A stretch of 64,000 nucleotides of DNA from Vicinamibacteraceae bacterium (GCA_012270995.1 JAAXHG010000023.1:1-64000); one strand, 5' to 3'. Counted from the first letter of the stretch, positions 52,851 to 61,635 are shown. Notes: a model not told the origin generated them from the letters alone. Numbers and translations are program-made.

Positions 52851-55640
52851 TTAGTGCCGGTACTTGATGCCGAGCTGGACCGTGCGCGGCAGCTTGAACG
52901 AGGTCGGTTCGGAGTAGCCGGCAAACGTGATGATCTGGTTCACGGAGCGCACGTTGTCGCGGTCGGTGACGTTGAACACGTCGCCGTAGATCTCGATCTC
53001 CTGGTCGTTGCCGAACCTGAACGCCTTGGCCAGCCGCACATCCCACTGGAACTCGTCCGGCAGGTTGCGGGCGTTGATTCCCTCGGGCGCGATGAAGTAC
53101 GCGAACGGGGTGCCGATCCGCTCCTCGGGCGTCCACGGCCTTCCGGTCCGGTACTTGGCCACCGTCGAGACGTTGACGCCCCACGGCAGCAGGAAGACGC
53201 CAGAGGCCTTCAGCGCGTGCTCGACCTCGTAGTCCGCCGGATGCCGTCGCTCGGCCTGACTCTCCGCCTCGACGATCGAGTTGACCACCGTCTCGTTACG
53301 AGCCGCCACCTCCTGGGAGGTGTTGCCCGCGGTGTCCTCGAAGGTGTAGTTGACGTTGAAGTAGGCGCCGCGGGAGAAGCGCTTGCGGAACACCACCTCG
53401 AGGAGCTGGTCCTCCAGGTAGCCGAAGTTGCCGATCAGCTTGGAGTTGACGGGAATCGAAGGATCGGTGGGCACGCCCTCGATCGACCGCTTGTTGATGA
53501 TCTCGGTCCACACCAGATCCTCGAAGTCCTTGTAGATGTAGTTGGCTCCGAAGATGTAGCTGTTGCCCAGGTCGTACTCGAAACCGATGTTCGCCTGGTT
53601 GGTGATCGGCGAGTTGAAGTTGTCGGTCAGGAACACGTTGTCGTCCGGCAGCACGTTCGGGTTGGAGCGCGGCATGCCGGTGGCCTTGTTCCAACTGATG
53701 CCGCGCGAGCGGACCACGGTGTCCTCTTCCGTGGAGAGCAGAGTGGAGCGATCGCGGAAGATCCCGGCACCACCCCGGATCACCAGCCGCGGACTGGCGG
53801 AGTACGCGGTGTGGATCCGCGGTGAGAACTCGTGGTTCTCGAGGAAGTCGTCGTAGTCGTACCGCAGGCCGTAGCTCAGGGTCCAGCGAGGGTTGATGTT
53901 CCAGTCGTCGAGGCCGAAGGCGGAGTAGGTGTTGAGGGCCACGTTGGCCTGCTGGTCGATCGGCGTGCCGGTCGAGAAGAAGATGAACAGCGATTCCGGC
54001 GGCGCCACCGGCCCGCTGACCGGGATGACGTTGCCCTCGGCGTCGACGTTGTGCGACACGTACAGCTCGCGCGCCGGCACCAACAGGTCCTCTTCGAAGC
54101 GCTCCCAGTCGAAGCCGAACTTGGCGCCGTGGCTCTCCGTCAGCCAGGTCACGGTCTCCTTCCACTCGAGCACGTCGAGCTGGGCATCGAGCACCTCGCC
54201 GAACGCGCCGGTGACGTAGTAGTCGATGAACCTCCCCGCATCGTTGACGATGATCGGCTGGTAGCCGTCGACGCCGAGTTCGGAACGGCTCGTGCGGTCC
54301 GTCTCGCCGTAGCGCAGCAGGCTATGGACGAAGATCCGGTCGGAGAGGGTGTGGTAGTCGTTGAGAAGCAGGCTGAAGCTGTCGTTGGCGCCGTGCCGGG
54401 GCTCGATCTGGTCGACCGAGGGGCGGTTGATCGCCTGGTTGAAGAGCGACGTCTCCTCGTTGAGGTTGACGGTCAGGTTCAGGAGGTTGTCGTCGTTGAT
54501 CTGGAACGAGAACTTCGAGGCGAAGCGATCCTGGCTGGTGTCGCTCTGCAGGAGGTTGGTGTCGAGCACGAACGAGCGGATCTTCGCGCCGTGCGGTTCG
54601 CCCGGATATGCGATGCGCCGGTGGTCGAAGCCCACTTCGTAGTCGTCCCGCTCATAGCTGACGAAGTACCAGTTCCGGCCCCGGACCATCGGGCCTCCCA
54701 GCGAGAAGGAAACCTGGGTGCGCCCAAGCGAGTCGAACGACTCGTCGTCGTTCAGCGACTCGTCCTGGTAGTTGAGCGTGACGCCGCCCTTCAACTGGTC
54801 GGTGCCCGCCCGGGTGATGAGGTTGATCACCCCGCCGGAGCCCTGCCCGAACTCGGCCGAGTAGGCGGAGGTGACGACCTGGATGTCGGCGATGGCGTCC
54901 AGGTTGTACGACTGCAGGTTGAAACCGGTCTGCAGGCCCACGGTCGGATCGTCGGGGTTCTGAGAGGCGACGATGAAGTAGACGCTCCGACTGAAGCGCT
55001 CCGACGTGCCGCTCAGATCGTTGTTGCGCGCGCCGTCGATCAGGAAGATGTTCTGGTTGGCGCGGGAGCCGGCGATGTTGAAGTTCGCCCCCGTCTTGGT
55101 GACGCCGGGCAGGATGTCCACGACCTCCTGGAAGTTGCGGCTGAGCACCGGCAGCCGGTCGAACTCCTCGTAGGAGACGCTGCTCTTGATCGCCGCCTCG
55201 GTCGTCTCGATCGCCGGGGCGCGGGCGCTCACCGTCACCGTCTCCCGCACCTCCAACTGCGGCTCCATCTCGAACTCGAAGCGAAGCCGGGCGTTGGGGC
55301 CGGCGTCGATGTCCTCGTAGACCATCTCCTGGTGGCCGTCGAGGGTGAGCGTGAGGGAGTACAGCCCCGGGCTGGCGTTCGGGAGCACGAAGTAGCCGCT
55401 CTGGTCCGTCATGCGGGTAATGCTCACGCCGCGTTCGACATCCTCGATCAGGACGGAGACGCCGGGCAGAGAGTCCCCACCGGCGTTCGTGACGTAGCCC
55501 GAGATGCTCGCCGTGTCCGGCGTGGTCTGGCCGGCCGCCGGCAGGACAGGCGCCAGCAAGAGCAGGACGGGCGCCAGTGCGCGAAGCGGCAGCGGGCGCG
55601 AGTGGGGGGTCGAAGAGCAGCGACGCGGTGAGACCTTCAT
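52851..55640 (-). CDS. Oar-like TonB-dependent receptor
   Basis: A 929-residue outer membrane receptor. Signal peptide to about AAGQ; residues 45-130 are a carboxypeptidase-regulatory-like domain (ISGYVTNAGGDSLPGVSVLIEDVERG); the plug follows (ETVTVSARAPAIETTEA, AGSRANQNIFLIDGARNND, YSAEFGQGSGGVINLITRAGTD); the remainder is a 22-strand barrel ending in an aromatic-flanked strand (LGIKYRH). This type takes up or exports peptides and proteins in Acidobacteria and Myxococcus. A very strong ribosome binding site (AAGGAGGAG) precedes the ATG. It converges with the subtilisin gene and may import products of the hydrolase operon. Confidence 0.92.
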   Translation of the reverse strand: MKVSPRRCSSTPHSRPLPLRALAPVLLLLAPVLPAAGQTTPDTASISGYVTNAGGDSLPGVSVLIEDVERGVSITRMTDQSGYFVLPNASPGLYSLTLTLDGHQEMVYEDIDAGPNARLRFEFEMEPQLEVRETVTVSARAPAIETTEAAIKSSVSYEEFDRLPVLSRNFQEVVDILPGVTKTGANFNIAGSRANQNIFLIDGARNNDLSGTSERFSRSVYFIVASQNPDDPTVGLQTGFNLQSYNLDAIADIQVVTSAYSAEFGQGSGGVINLITRAGTDQLKGGVTLNYQDESLNDDESFDSLGRTQVSFSLGGPMVRGRNWYFVSYERDDYEVGFDHRRIAYPGEPHGAKIRSFVLDTNLLQSDTSQDRFASKFSFQINDDNLLNLTVNLNEETSLFNQAINRPSVDQIEPRHGANDSFSLLLNDYHTLSDRIFVHSLLRYGETDRTSRSELGVDGYQPIIVNDAGRFIDYYVTGAFGEVLDAQLDVLEWKETVTWLTESHGAKFGFDWERFEEDLLVPARELYVSHNVDAEGNVIPVSGPVAPPESLFIFFSTGTPIDQQANVALNTYSAFGLDDWNINPRWTLSYGLRYDYDDFLENHEFSPRIHTAYSASPRLVIRGGAGIFRDRSTLLSTEEDTVVRSRGISWNKATGMPRSNPNVLPDDNVFLTDNFNSPITNQANIGFEYDLGNSYIFGANYIYKDFEDLVWTEIINKRSIEGVPTDPSIPVNSKLIGNFGYLEDQLLEVVFRKRFSRGAYFNVNYTFEDTAGNTSQEVAARNETVVNSIVEAESQAERRHPADYEVEHALKASGVFLLPWGVNVSTVAKYRTGRPWTPEERIGTPFAYFIAPEGINARNLPDEFQWDVRLAKAFRFGNDQEIEIYGDVFNVTDRDNVRSVNQIITFAGYSEPTSFKLPRTVQLGIKYRH

Positions 55641-55832
55641 GGTGCCTCCTCCTTGACCGGGCCACCGCGACGGAACCTGGCGGGCACGATGACCCTGCAG
55701 TTCTCGGGAGCTTCTGTTCTCCCGCCAGTACGCTATGCAGCGTCCGGCCGCCAGTCCTGAAGCCGGCTCGAAGAAGACGGGAAACTTGCGCTAAGGAGTT
55801 TCGAAGCGCCGGAGAGGCACGCCACTCACGGA

Positions 55833-58013
55833 TCAGCCCGGGATCAGCGAGGCGCCGTCGGTGACCAGGTGCAGCGTGTTCGGCCGGACCGATTGCTGCC
55901 GCTTGCCCACCAGCAGGCGCCGGCCTTCCGGACCCACGGCGAAGAACGAGTTGCTGTTGGGGATGTCGAGGACGCGGCGCGGCGCTCCCACCCGAAACGG
56001 CGACGCCGACTCGATCGTGACCGCCATCAGGGTCTCGCCGACGGCGAAGAACAGCTCGTCTCCCGACGGCGACCACTGGGGAGAACTGCCGCCCCGGGTG
56101 GAGACCTGATAGCGCGGACCCGGTTGTGGGAACGGCTGCACGAACACCTCGAAGGTGCCGGGCTCGTTGGAGACGAAGGCGACCCAGCTTCCGTCCGGTG
56201 AGAAGCTCGCCTGCGATTCGTCGAAGCCGGTCCGCAGCAGCGGCCGCGCCTCTCCGGCCTCAGGCATCGGCAGCAACCACAGGTCACGCCCGGTATCCGG
56301 GTGAATCTCGGTGTAGGCGAGCCAGCGGCCGTCCGAGGACCAGGAATCGGCCAGCTTGGGGTAGGCGCTGCGGAGCAGGACGGCCTCCGCGCCCGTTCCG
56401 TCGACCGGCTTGATGAAGAGGTGGAGGGGTCCCTCGCGGTTCGACGAGAAGACCAGACTGGCGCCGTCGCTCGCCCACAGCGGCAGCAGCTCGCCCGCTT
56501 CGTCGGTGGTGAAACGGGTCAGGGCGTCGCGCTCGAGATCGTAGGTCCAGATGTCTCCGTCGATTTCCAGCGCCAGGAACCGGTGGTCCGGCGAGAGTCT
56601 GTGGCGCCCGAACGTACCCTCCAGGAGCGGCATCTCCTCGGCGTCCTCTCCGCCGACCCACTGCAGCGTGCTGGCGAGGGCGTCCCCCGGCACGTAGGCC
56701 AGCACTCCGGCCGCGCTCACCGCGAACTGGCCGGCGCCCCGGCTGAGCGTCATCACGTTCTGCACGATGGGCAGCGCCGGGCCGGTCACTTCGGGTCCAC
56801 CCGGGTCGAACGGCGCCGCGAAGAGGGAGCCGCGGCGGGCGAAGACGAGCTGCCCGGTTCCCAGCCGGCGAGGCTGCATGCCCCCACCCACCTCCAGCCG
56901 GCGCACCTCTCCGGTCTCAAGCGACAGGCTTGCCAGTCTGAAGTCCTCGACTCCGGCGACGCCCACCGGCTCGACCGTGAACAGCACCCATTCGCTGCCG
57001 GGAAGGACCTCGGGCCAGAGGTAGCCGTTCTCGCCGGTGCTGGGGTCGGGCGCCGCCAGCAACGTCGGGCGGCCACCCTCGGCCGAAACCCGCCACAGCA
57101 TCGAGCGCGGACCCTTGGCGAACACGATCGTCCCGTCGTCCGCCCAACTGGCGCCGCTCACCGGACCCTCGGTCGCCCTGGCCACCTCCACCGGCGGCCC
57201 GCCGCTCAGGAAGATCTTCCACAGGCGGCCCTCTTCGTTGAAGTAGCCGACCCACTGGCCATCGGGGGAGAAGAAGGGTCCGAAGCCGCCCTCGGTGCCT
57301 TCGAGCGCACGTTCGTTGCGGCGGTCGAGGTGGAGAACGAAGAGACCGTCGCCGCGGTCGAATGCGGCCCGGTAGACCAGGCGGGTGCCGTCGGGAGAGA
57401 GCGCCACGCTGGTCGGCGTGGCGGGCAGGACCGGATGGGGGAGCGCGACCGGCAGGTGGAGGACCGGAGCCGGCGGCTCCTCGGCACCCCGGGAGATCCA
57501 GACCGAGAGCCCGACCCCGGCGGCGAGCAGCACCGGGGCGGCGACCGCGAGGATCGCCGGCCTCAGGAGCCTCGGACGAACCGGCTCGGCCGGCGCAAGA
57601 GTGAGCACTCCGCGCGAGTCGACGGGACCGACCACCTCGGGTCCGGCGGGCGGGACCTCGGCGTCATCGGCTTCCACCTCGGCGATGAAGCGGTAGCCGC
57701 GCCGGTGGACCGTCTGGATGAACGTCGGCTGGTGGCAGTCGTCACCCAGTACCTCCCGCACCACTCCGATCGCTTCGGCGGGCGACTGGTCGGTGACCGT
57801 GACGTCGTGCCAGACGGCCTCGACCAACTCGTCCTTGGACACCACCTCGCCGCTCCGGTCCACGAGAACCTGAAGCACATTGAGCGCCCGCGGCGGCAGA
57901 TAGAGCTCCTCATCGCCGCGATAGAGGATTCCCGAGGCACGGTCGAACCGAAACGGTCCGAAACGAACCGATTCCGGCCGAAGCAGAGAGACGGAGGAAC
58001 TCGCTAGCGTCAT
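55833..58013 (-). CDS. CadC-like winged-helix regulator fused to a TolB-type propeller
   Basis: A 726-residue one-component membrane regulator. Residues about 15-105 are an OmpR/PhoB-type winged helix (RFDRASGILYRGDEELYLPP, LQVLVDRSGEVVSKDELV, TVHRRGYRF), residues about 160-180 a membrane helix, and about 200-720 a TolB/WD40-like propeller outside the membrane (VALSPDGTRLVYRA, FSPDGQWVGYF, WSPSGDELFFAVG). Such proteins sense an external ligand through the propeller and regulate DNA inside. The ATG at 58013 with GAGGAGG is preferred over a TTG at 58040. It lies upstream of the TonB receptor gene in the same direction, 192 bp apart, and could control it. Confidence 0.87.
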   Translation of the reverse strand: MTLASSSVSLLRPESVRFGPFRFDRASGILYRGDEELYLPPRALNVLQVLVDRSGEVVSKDELVEAVWHDVTVTDQSPAEAIGVVREVLGDDCHQPTFIQTVHRRGYRFIAEVEADDAEVPPAGPEVVGPVDSRGVLTLAPAEPVRPRLLRPAILAVAAPVLLAAGVGLSVWISRGAEEPPAPVLHLPVALPHPVLPATPTSVALSPDGTRLVYRAAFDRGDGLFVLHLDRRNERALEGTEGGFGPFFSPDGQWVGYFNEEGRLWKIFLSGGPPVEVARATEGPVSGASWADDGTIVFAKGPRSMLWRVSAEGGRPTLLAAPDPSTGENGYLWPEVLPGSEWVLFTVEPVGVAGVEDFRLASLSLETGEVRRLEVGGGMQPRRLGTGQLVFARRGSLFAAPFDPGGPEVTGPALPIVQNVMTLSRGAGQFAVSAAGVLAYVPGDALASTLQWVGGEDAEEMPLLEGTFGRHRLSPDHRFLALEIDGDIWTYDLERDALTRFTTDEAGELLPLWASDGASLVFSSNREGPLHLFIKPVDGTGAEAVLLRSAYPKLADSWSSDGRWLAYTEIHPDTGRDLWLLPMPEAGEARPLLRTGFDESQASFSPDGSWVAFVSNEPGTFEVFVQPFPQPGPRYQVSTRGGSSPQWSPSGDELFFAVGETLMAVTIESASPFRVGAPRRVLDIPNSNSFFAVGPEGRRLLVGKRQQSVRPNTLHLVTDGASLIPG

Positions 58014-58214
58014 GGCCTCCTCGCAGAAGACCCTTCCCAACCGTCAGTACCGCCGGGGAACCTCGCTGTGCCACGGGGACACCACCATGCGGTACTCGCT
58101 GTCCGCCCAGACAGCCTTCCTCGCGTGGTAGGAGTTCAGGACTCTACCACACCGCTAGCGTGCGGCGGCGGTAGCAATTGCGCGCTGGCAACACGGCGTC
58201 GTCGGTTCCTCGAT
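58014..58214. other. Intergenic region upstream of the CadC-like regulator
   Basis: About 200 bp between the vapC stop and the regulator start; both genes read leftward, so it should hold the regulator's promoter. I see no clear -35/-10 pair and no operator-like repeat. Confidence 0.4.
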
Positions 58215-58604
58215 CTACGGGACCAACGCGAGATCCGTCAGCGAGAAGTCCTCGCCCTTGCAGAGCAGCGGTTCGCCGAGCTGGCGGGCAAGCGCGTAGA
58301 CGAAGCAGTCCCCATAGTGGAGTCCGGCCGGGTGGCGCCCCTTCCCAAAGTCGGCAAAGGCCTGACGCGCGATTCTGGCTTGAGCCAAATCAAGCGGCAC
58401 CACGTCGACGCCGGCCGACTCAATCAGTAGGTCGAGCAGTCGAACACCTTCCGCTCCGTGACGCGACTCGAGGACCATCGAGGCCTCCACAAAGCTCGCC
58501 GCCGCGATCCGGCACACGGCCGCCGCCGCGATCTTCTCGGCGAAGGAGCCACGTTCCGGCTCATCCTGCAGGATCGCGAGTATTGCTGAGGTATCGAGGA
58601 CCAT
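58215..58604 (-). CDS. vapC: VapC-type PIN toxin
   Basis: A 129-residue ribonuclease toxin with the typical VapC profile: MVLDTSAILAILQDEPE (first Asp), the central VEASMVLESRHG (Glu), and HYGDCFVYALARQLGEPLLCKGEDFSLTD, bearing the remaining Asp residues. Full length for the family. Its ATG shares one base with the antitoxin stop (TGATG). VapC toxins usually cut tRNA-fMet, other tRNAs or 23S rRNA; the target here is unknown. Confidence 0.92.
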   Translation of the reverse strand: MVLDTSAILAILQDEPERGSFAEKIAAAAVCRIAAASFVEASMVLESRHGAEGVRLLDLLIESAGVDVVPLDLAQARIARQAFADFGKGRHPAGLHYGDCFVYALARQLGEPLLCKGEDFSLTDLALVP

Positions 58605-58858
58605 CAGCGAGGAAGGCCGTCCTCGTCGTACCCGAGGATCTCATCCACGGACCGCTGGTCGCGCACTGGCAGCTTCGCGCACCGGCGTCCGATCTCGCTG
58701 AGTTCGCCTGCCAGGGTCCGGCCGGACTGTTCGCGCCGGCACCGTTCCAGGTGGTTCCGCAACGCCTCGGTGACCGCTTGTGTCTTGGTCTGTCCGGTCA
58801 GCCGCGCCAACTCGCCGGCCAGCCGCTCTGTTTCCGCGTTTCTGATGTTGAGTGCCAT
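58604..58858 (-). CDS. vapB: VapB-type antitoxin (Rv0623-like)
   Basis: An 84-residue antitoxin. The N-terminus MALNIRNAETERLAGELARLTGQTKTQAVTEAL is the Rv0623/VapB ribbon-helix-helix-like DNA-binding domain, and the C-terminus (RDQRSVDEILGYDEDGLP) is the toxin-binding tail with the conserved DEILGYDE. The ATG at 58858 starts the conserved domain; the frame is open 45 bp further upstream into the operator. Together with VapC it forms an autoregulated operon. Confidence 0.92.
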   Translation of the reverse strand: MALNIRNAETERLAGELARLTGQTKTQAVTEALRNHLERCRREQSGRTLAGELSEIGRRCAKLPVRDQRSVDEILGYDEDGLPR

Positions 58859-58860
58859 TA

Positions 58861-58890
58861 CTACATGTATAACACGAAAGCTACACGTAT
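58861..58890 (-). promoter_or_regulatory. Probable VapB autoregulatory operator and promoter
   Basis: Two near-identical 10-mers, CTACATGTAT (58861-58870) and CTACACGTAT (58881-58890), 20 bp apart (two helical turns), each containing a palindromic or near-palindromic core (TACATGTA). They begin 2 bp upstream of the vapB start. A minus-strand TTATAC-like -10 overlaps the proximal copy, so the mRNA may be nearly leaderless. Binding by VapB is inferred from the location and symmetry. Confidence 0.5.
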
Positions 58891-58921
58891 CGGAGTGTTG
58901 CACCGGTAGCGGCGGGGACTC

Positions 58922-60556
58922 CTAGGCCACAGCATCGATCAAGCGGCGCAGGCTGGCTTCGACGTCACCGTCGATATGGACAGCGAGGATCCGGCGGTCC
59001 CGTTCGACCAGCACCTCGCAGTCGCCCCATGCCTGTGCGAGCTGGACCTGGCCGAAAGTCAGGTCCTGGCCCGGCACCAGGATGTCGTCAGCCGGCGGAT
59101 CGGCGGTGAGCTGCAGGAACAGACCGCGATTCGGGCCGCCTTTGTGGGCCTGCCCGGTCGAGTGCAGGAAGCTCGGCCCGAAACCGAGCACGGACGCGCC
59201 GCCGATACGCTGGGCGAGGCCACGACGCAGGGCATCGAGCAGCTCGCGGTTGCGGTGACTGCGGTCCAGGTAGGCCGAGACGACAGCGTAGCCGCGGTCC
59301 GGAAACGTCGCGAGGTGGGTGCCCAGGAGCTGGGCCAGCCCGAGCTCGCTGACCTCGCTTAGCCGGACGACGCCGACAGGCACCTGAGCATCGCCGGCCT
59401 TCATCCGCTCGACGTAACGCCGCGTGACGACCTTGGACGATTCCACGTCCGGCTGGTCGAAGGGGTTGACGCCCAGCAGTGCGCCGGCCACCGCCGTGGC
59501 GAACTGCCAGCGGAAGAGCTCGCCGCCGAGGTCGGCGGGATCGAGTTCGATGTCGAGGCGGTCAGGCGCAGGGTCCGCCGGCAAGCCCGCCGCCGCGACC
59601 GGCAGCAGCAGCACGTCGCCCTTGCCGAGGGACTCGGCAATCAGTTGCTCGACCCAGGCGACGATCTCCGCGGATCCATCCGGCGCATGCAGGTAGAGCT
59701 TGTCGCGGCCGCAGTCGTGCGCCGCGGCGAGCAGCAGGCCCAGTTCGACACCCGGATTCGTCGCTTGCTCCTCTCCGTCGACGCGGCAAGCGTCGGCCAT
59801 CGCGCGGGCGCTCGCCAGCAGCGGCTCCGGATCGATCCCGGCGACCGCGGCCGGAGTCAGGCCGAACGCGGAGAGCACGGAGTACCGGCCGCCGACGTCA
59901 GGCTGGCCGAAGCCGACCGGGACTCGGGCAGTTCGGGCGCGCGCCTCCAACGCCGAACCCTGGTCGGTGATCGCCAGGGCGGCCCGGGGCACGGCTTCGC
60001 CCAACCGGTCGAGCATCAACTCGAACGCCAGCCGGGTTTCGAGCGTGCCGCCCGACTTCGACGCCGCGATGACCCGCAGCGCCGACGGATCGACTCCGTC
60101 CAGCGCCCTGGCGATCTCGCGAGGGTCCGTCGTGTCGAGGACGATGAACTCGGCATCGACCCGCCCCGGCACCGCCCGCCACAGCAGATCCGCGCCCAGC
60201 GCCGAGCCGCCCATGCCGAGCAGCAGGCAGCGGTCGAACGGTGGCCCGGCGAGGTGCTCGGCGAGCTTCCCGGCCTCCGTGTCGACACGCATGCCGTCGA
60301 CGTCGACGAACGTCAGGCCACTCAGGCGTTCGACATCAAGCCAGCCGAGCCACTCCTCCTCGCCCGAGTCGGTCCACAACGAGCCGTCGCCGGACCAGAG
60401 GCGGGCGGTGCCATCGAGGTCACGCCACTGTCGGCGGCGGCGCTCCAGAGCCGCCGTGAGTTCAGGGTCGAACGACGTCAGGGCTCGAAGCGCTCGGAGT
60501 AGTTCTCCGGGCCCTCCTCGCGAATGTCGCTGAGCCAGTCGCCTTCGTAGGGCCAT
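58922..60556 (-). CDS. pgi: Glucose-6-phosphate isomerase
   Basis: A cytoplasmic glycolytic enzyme, up to 544 residues, interconverting glucose- and fructose-6-phosphate. Two SIS domains with the family landmarks: LLLGMGGSALGADLLWR, then AASKSGGTLETRLAFE for phosphate binding, and a C-terminal SFLHSTGQAHKGGPNRGLF with the sugar-binding His and Lys. It matches the isomerase half of bifunctional transaldolase-Pgi proteins, but no transaldolase half is present. The true start is unsettled: the ATG at 60556 lies in the redoxin 3' end; a CTG at 60481 overlapping the redoxin stop (CTGA) is nearer the conserved sequence. Confidence 0.85.
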   Translation of the reverse strand: MALRRRLAQRHSRGGPGELLRALRALTSFDPELTAALERRRRQWRDLDGTARLWSGDGSLWTDSGEEEWLGWLDVERLSGLTFVDVDGMRVDTEAGKLAEHLAGPPFDRCLLLGMGGSALGADLLWRAVPGRVDAEFIVLDTTDPREIARALDGVDPSALRVIAASKSGGTLETRLAFELMLDRLGEAVPRAALAITDQGSALEARARTARVPVGFGQPDVGGRYSVLSAFGLTPAAVAGIDPEPLLASARAMADACRVDGEEQATNPGVELGLLLAAAHDCGRDKLYLHAPDGSAEIVAWVEQLIAESLGKGDVLLLPVAAAGLPADPAPDRLDIELDPADLGGELFRWQFATAVAGALLGVNPFDQPDVESSKVVTRRYVERMKAGDAQVPVGVVRLSEVSELGLAQLLGTHLATFPDRGYAVVSAYLDRSHRNRELLDALRRGLAQRIGGASVLGFGPSFLHSTGQAHKGGPNRGLFLQLTADPPADDILVPGQDLTFGQVQLAQAWGDCEVLVERDRRILAVHIDGDVEASLRRLIDAVA

Positions 60557-61581
60557 GCCTCGGGATCCTCTTCGCTCGGGCCCTGCCAGAAGCGCGCGAA
60601 CGAACCCTCGGCGCCACCTTCGAGCGACCAGGCCTGGCGGCGGAAGGACCAACTGTCGGGGACCAGGCGGTGCGCCTCGCGGAAGTGGCGGATCGCCGCC
60701 TCGTGGTGACCCTCGAGCTCCAGGTGTGAGGCGAGCTCGAAGTGGGCGTGCCCGAGGGACACGTCCGCGTCGCGAGGTCTCGACCGTTCAACGACTTCTT
60801 CCGGCGAAAGCGCGAATCGACTCGCCGCGCCCTTCTCCACCCAATCGCGCAGCGCCCGGTGGTAGGCGTCGGTGTCGACCGGGATCTTCGCCGCCTCCTC
60901 CAGCATCTCGCCGAAGCGCCCCGGAATCCCGGAGCTTGAGCCGAGCCTGGGCATCCCGTCGCTGGGCGGTGCCGGCGCTGCCTCCGCCGGCCGGACGATC
61001 GTGCCCGACTCGTCGATCCAGACCGAACTGGGGATGTTGATCACGCCGAAGAGCCGGGCCAGCAGGTGATGCCGGTCGACAAGGGAGGGGTGCTTCGGCT
61101 CAGCGGCCTCGATGAACCGGCCGCAGCCTTCAGCCCCCAGCGTGTCGAGACCGACCGTGACCAGTTCGAAGCCCTGAGGATGAAGCTCGTCGCGCAACGC
61201 CTGCCACCCGGGCAGGTGGGCCGAGCAGCCTCAGTAGGGCGCCCAGGCGTAGACGACGACCTTCTGCCCGCGCAGACTGGACAATCGAAACGGCTTCCCG
61301 TCCAGATCGGGCAGTTCGAAGTCGGCGTCCTCGGCCGACACCAGGGCTCGTGAGCCGATCGACTCTGGGCCCACGGCCCACACACGTTGCTCCTCGTCGT
61401 GAACGACGGGGAGACCGATGGACTCGGCAACGGCAACCGCGTCCACCTGGCTCGACGACGCCGGGGCACGGTCGAAGAGGGGCACGCACGCTGAGCCCTT
61501 GCACGCGCCCTCGGGCTTCAACTGCCAGCCCGTGCCGTCCTCGAATTCCGCTCTGGACACCTTCTTCTCTGTGAGGATCAT
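60478..61581 (-). CDS. Predicted selenoprotein: redoxin (thioredoxin-fold) with UGC active site
   Basis: A 367-residue protein if the in-frame TGA at 61231-61233 is read as selenocysteine 117. The sequence around it, KVVVYAWAPY-U-GCSAHLPGWQ, is the strand-plus-active-site start of an AhpC/TSA or TlpA-type redoxin (upstream PDLDGKPFRLSSLRGQ is the usual lead-in), with U at the peroxidatic/nucleophilic Cys position and Cys at +2. The fold continues without other stops: FELVTVGLDT, HPSLVDRHHLLARLFGVINIPSSVWIDESG with the cis-Pro. Residues about 245-340 are helical, TPR-like. The N-terminus has a CX4C pair (GACKGSAC). The ATG at 61581 begins conserved-looking sequence. It overlaps pgi downstream. 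Selenocysteine usage is inferred; a pseudogene or sequencing error is the alternative. Confidence 0.8.
61201..61233 (-). promoter_or_regulatory. Candidate bacterial SECIS element after the in-frame TGA
   Basis: Immediately 3' of the TGA on the minus strand, CCACC (61219-61215) pairs with GGTGG (61208-61204) around a 6-nt loop TGCCCG. The loop begins 17 nt after the TGA and has G at its second position (61213). CTG/CAG (61228-61226 with 61203-61201) can add a lower helix across an asymmetric bulge. This meets the known bacterial SECIS rules: short stem, small loop 16-37 nt from UGA, and G in the first two loop bases. Confidence 0.65.
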
Positions 61582-61635
61582 GCGTCGAGTGTAGCTCCGG
61601 AACAAACCCCGCCCGCGGCCTGTTAGTTTCAACCC

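Noticed and set aside
55705-55724. Hairpin CGGGAG/CTCCCG with an 8-nt loop between the regulator and the TonB receptor genes.
   Set aside because: Six base pairs and no T tract; too weak for a terminator in DNA this G+C-rich.
61041-61469. Alternative reading of the selenoprotein region as two genes or as a frameshifted pseudogene.
   Set aside because: The frame on both sides of the TGA is identical, no insertion or deletion is needed, and the stop falls precisely at the redox Cys position. One-base sequencing error remains possible and is noted in the finding.
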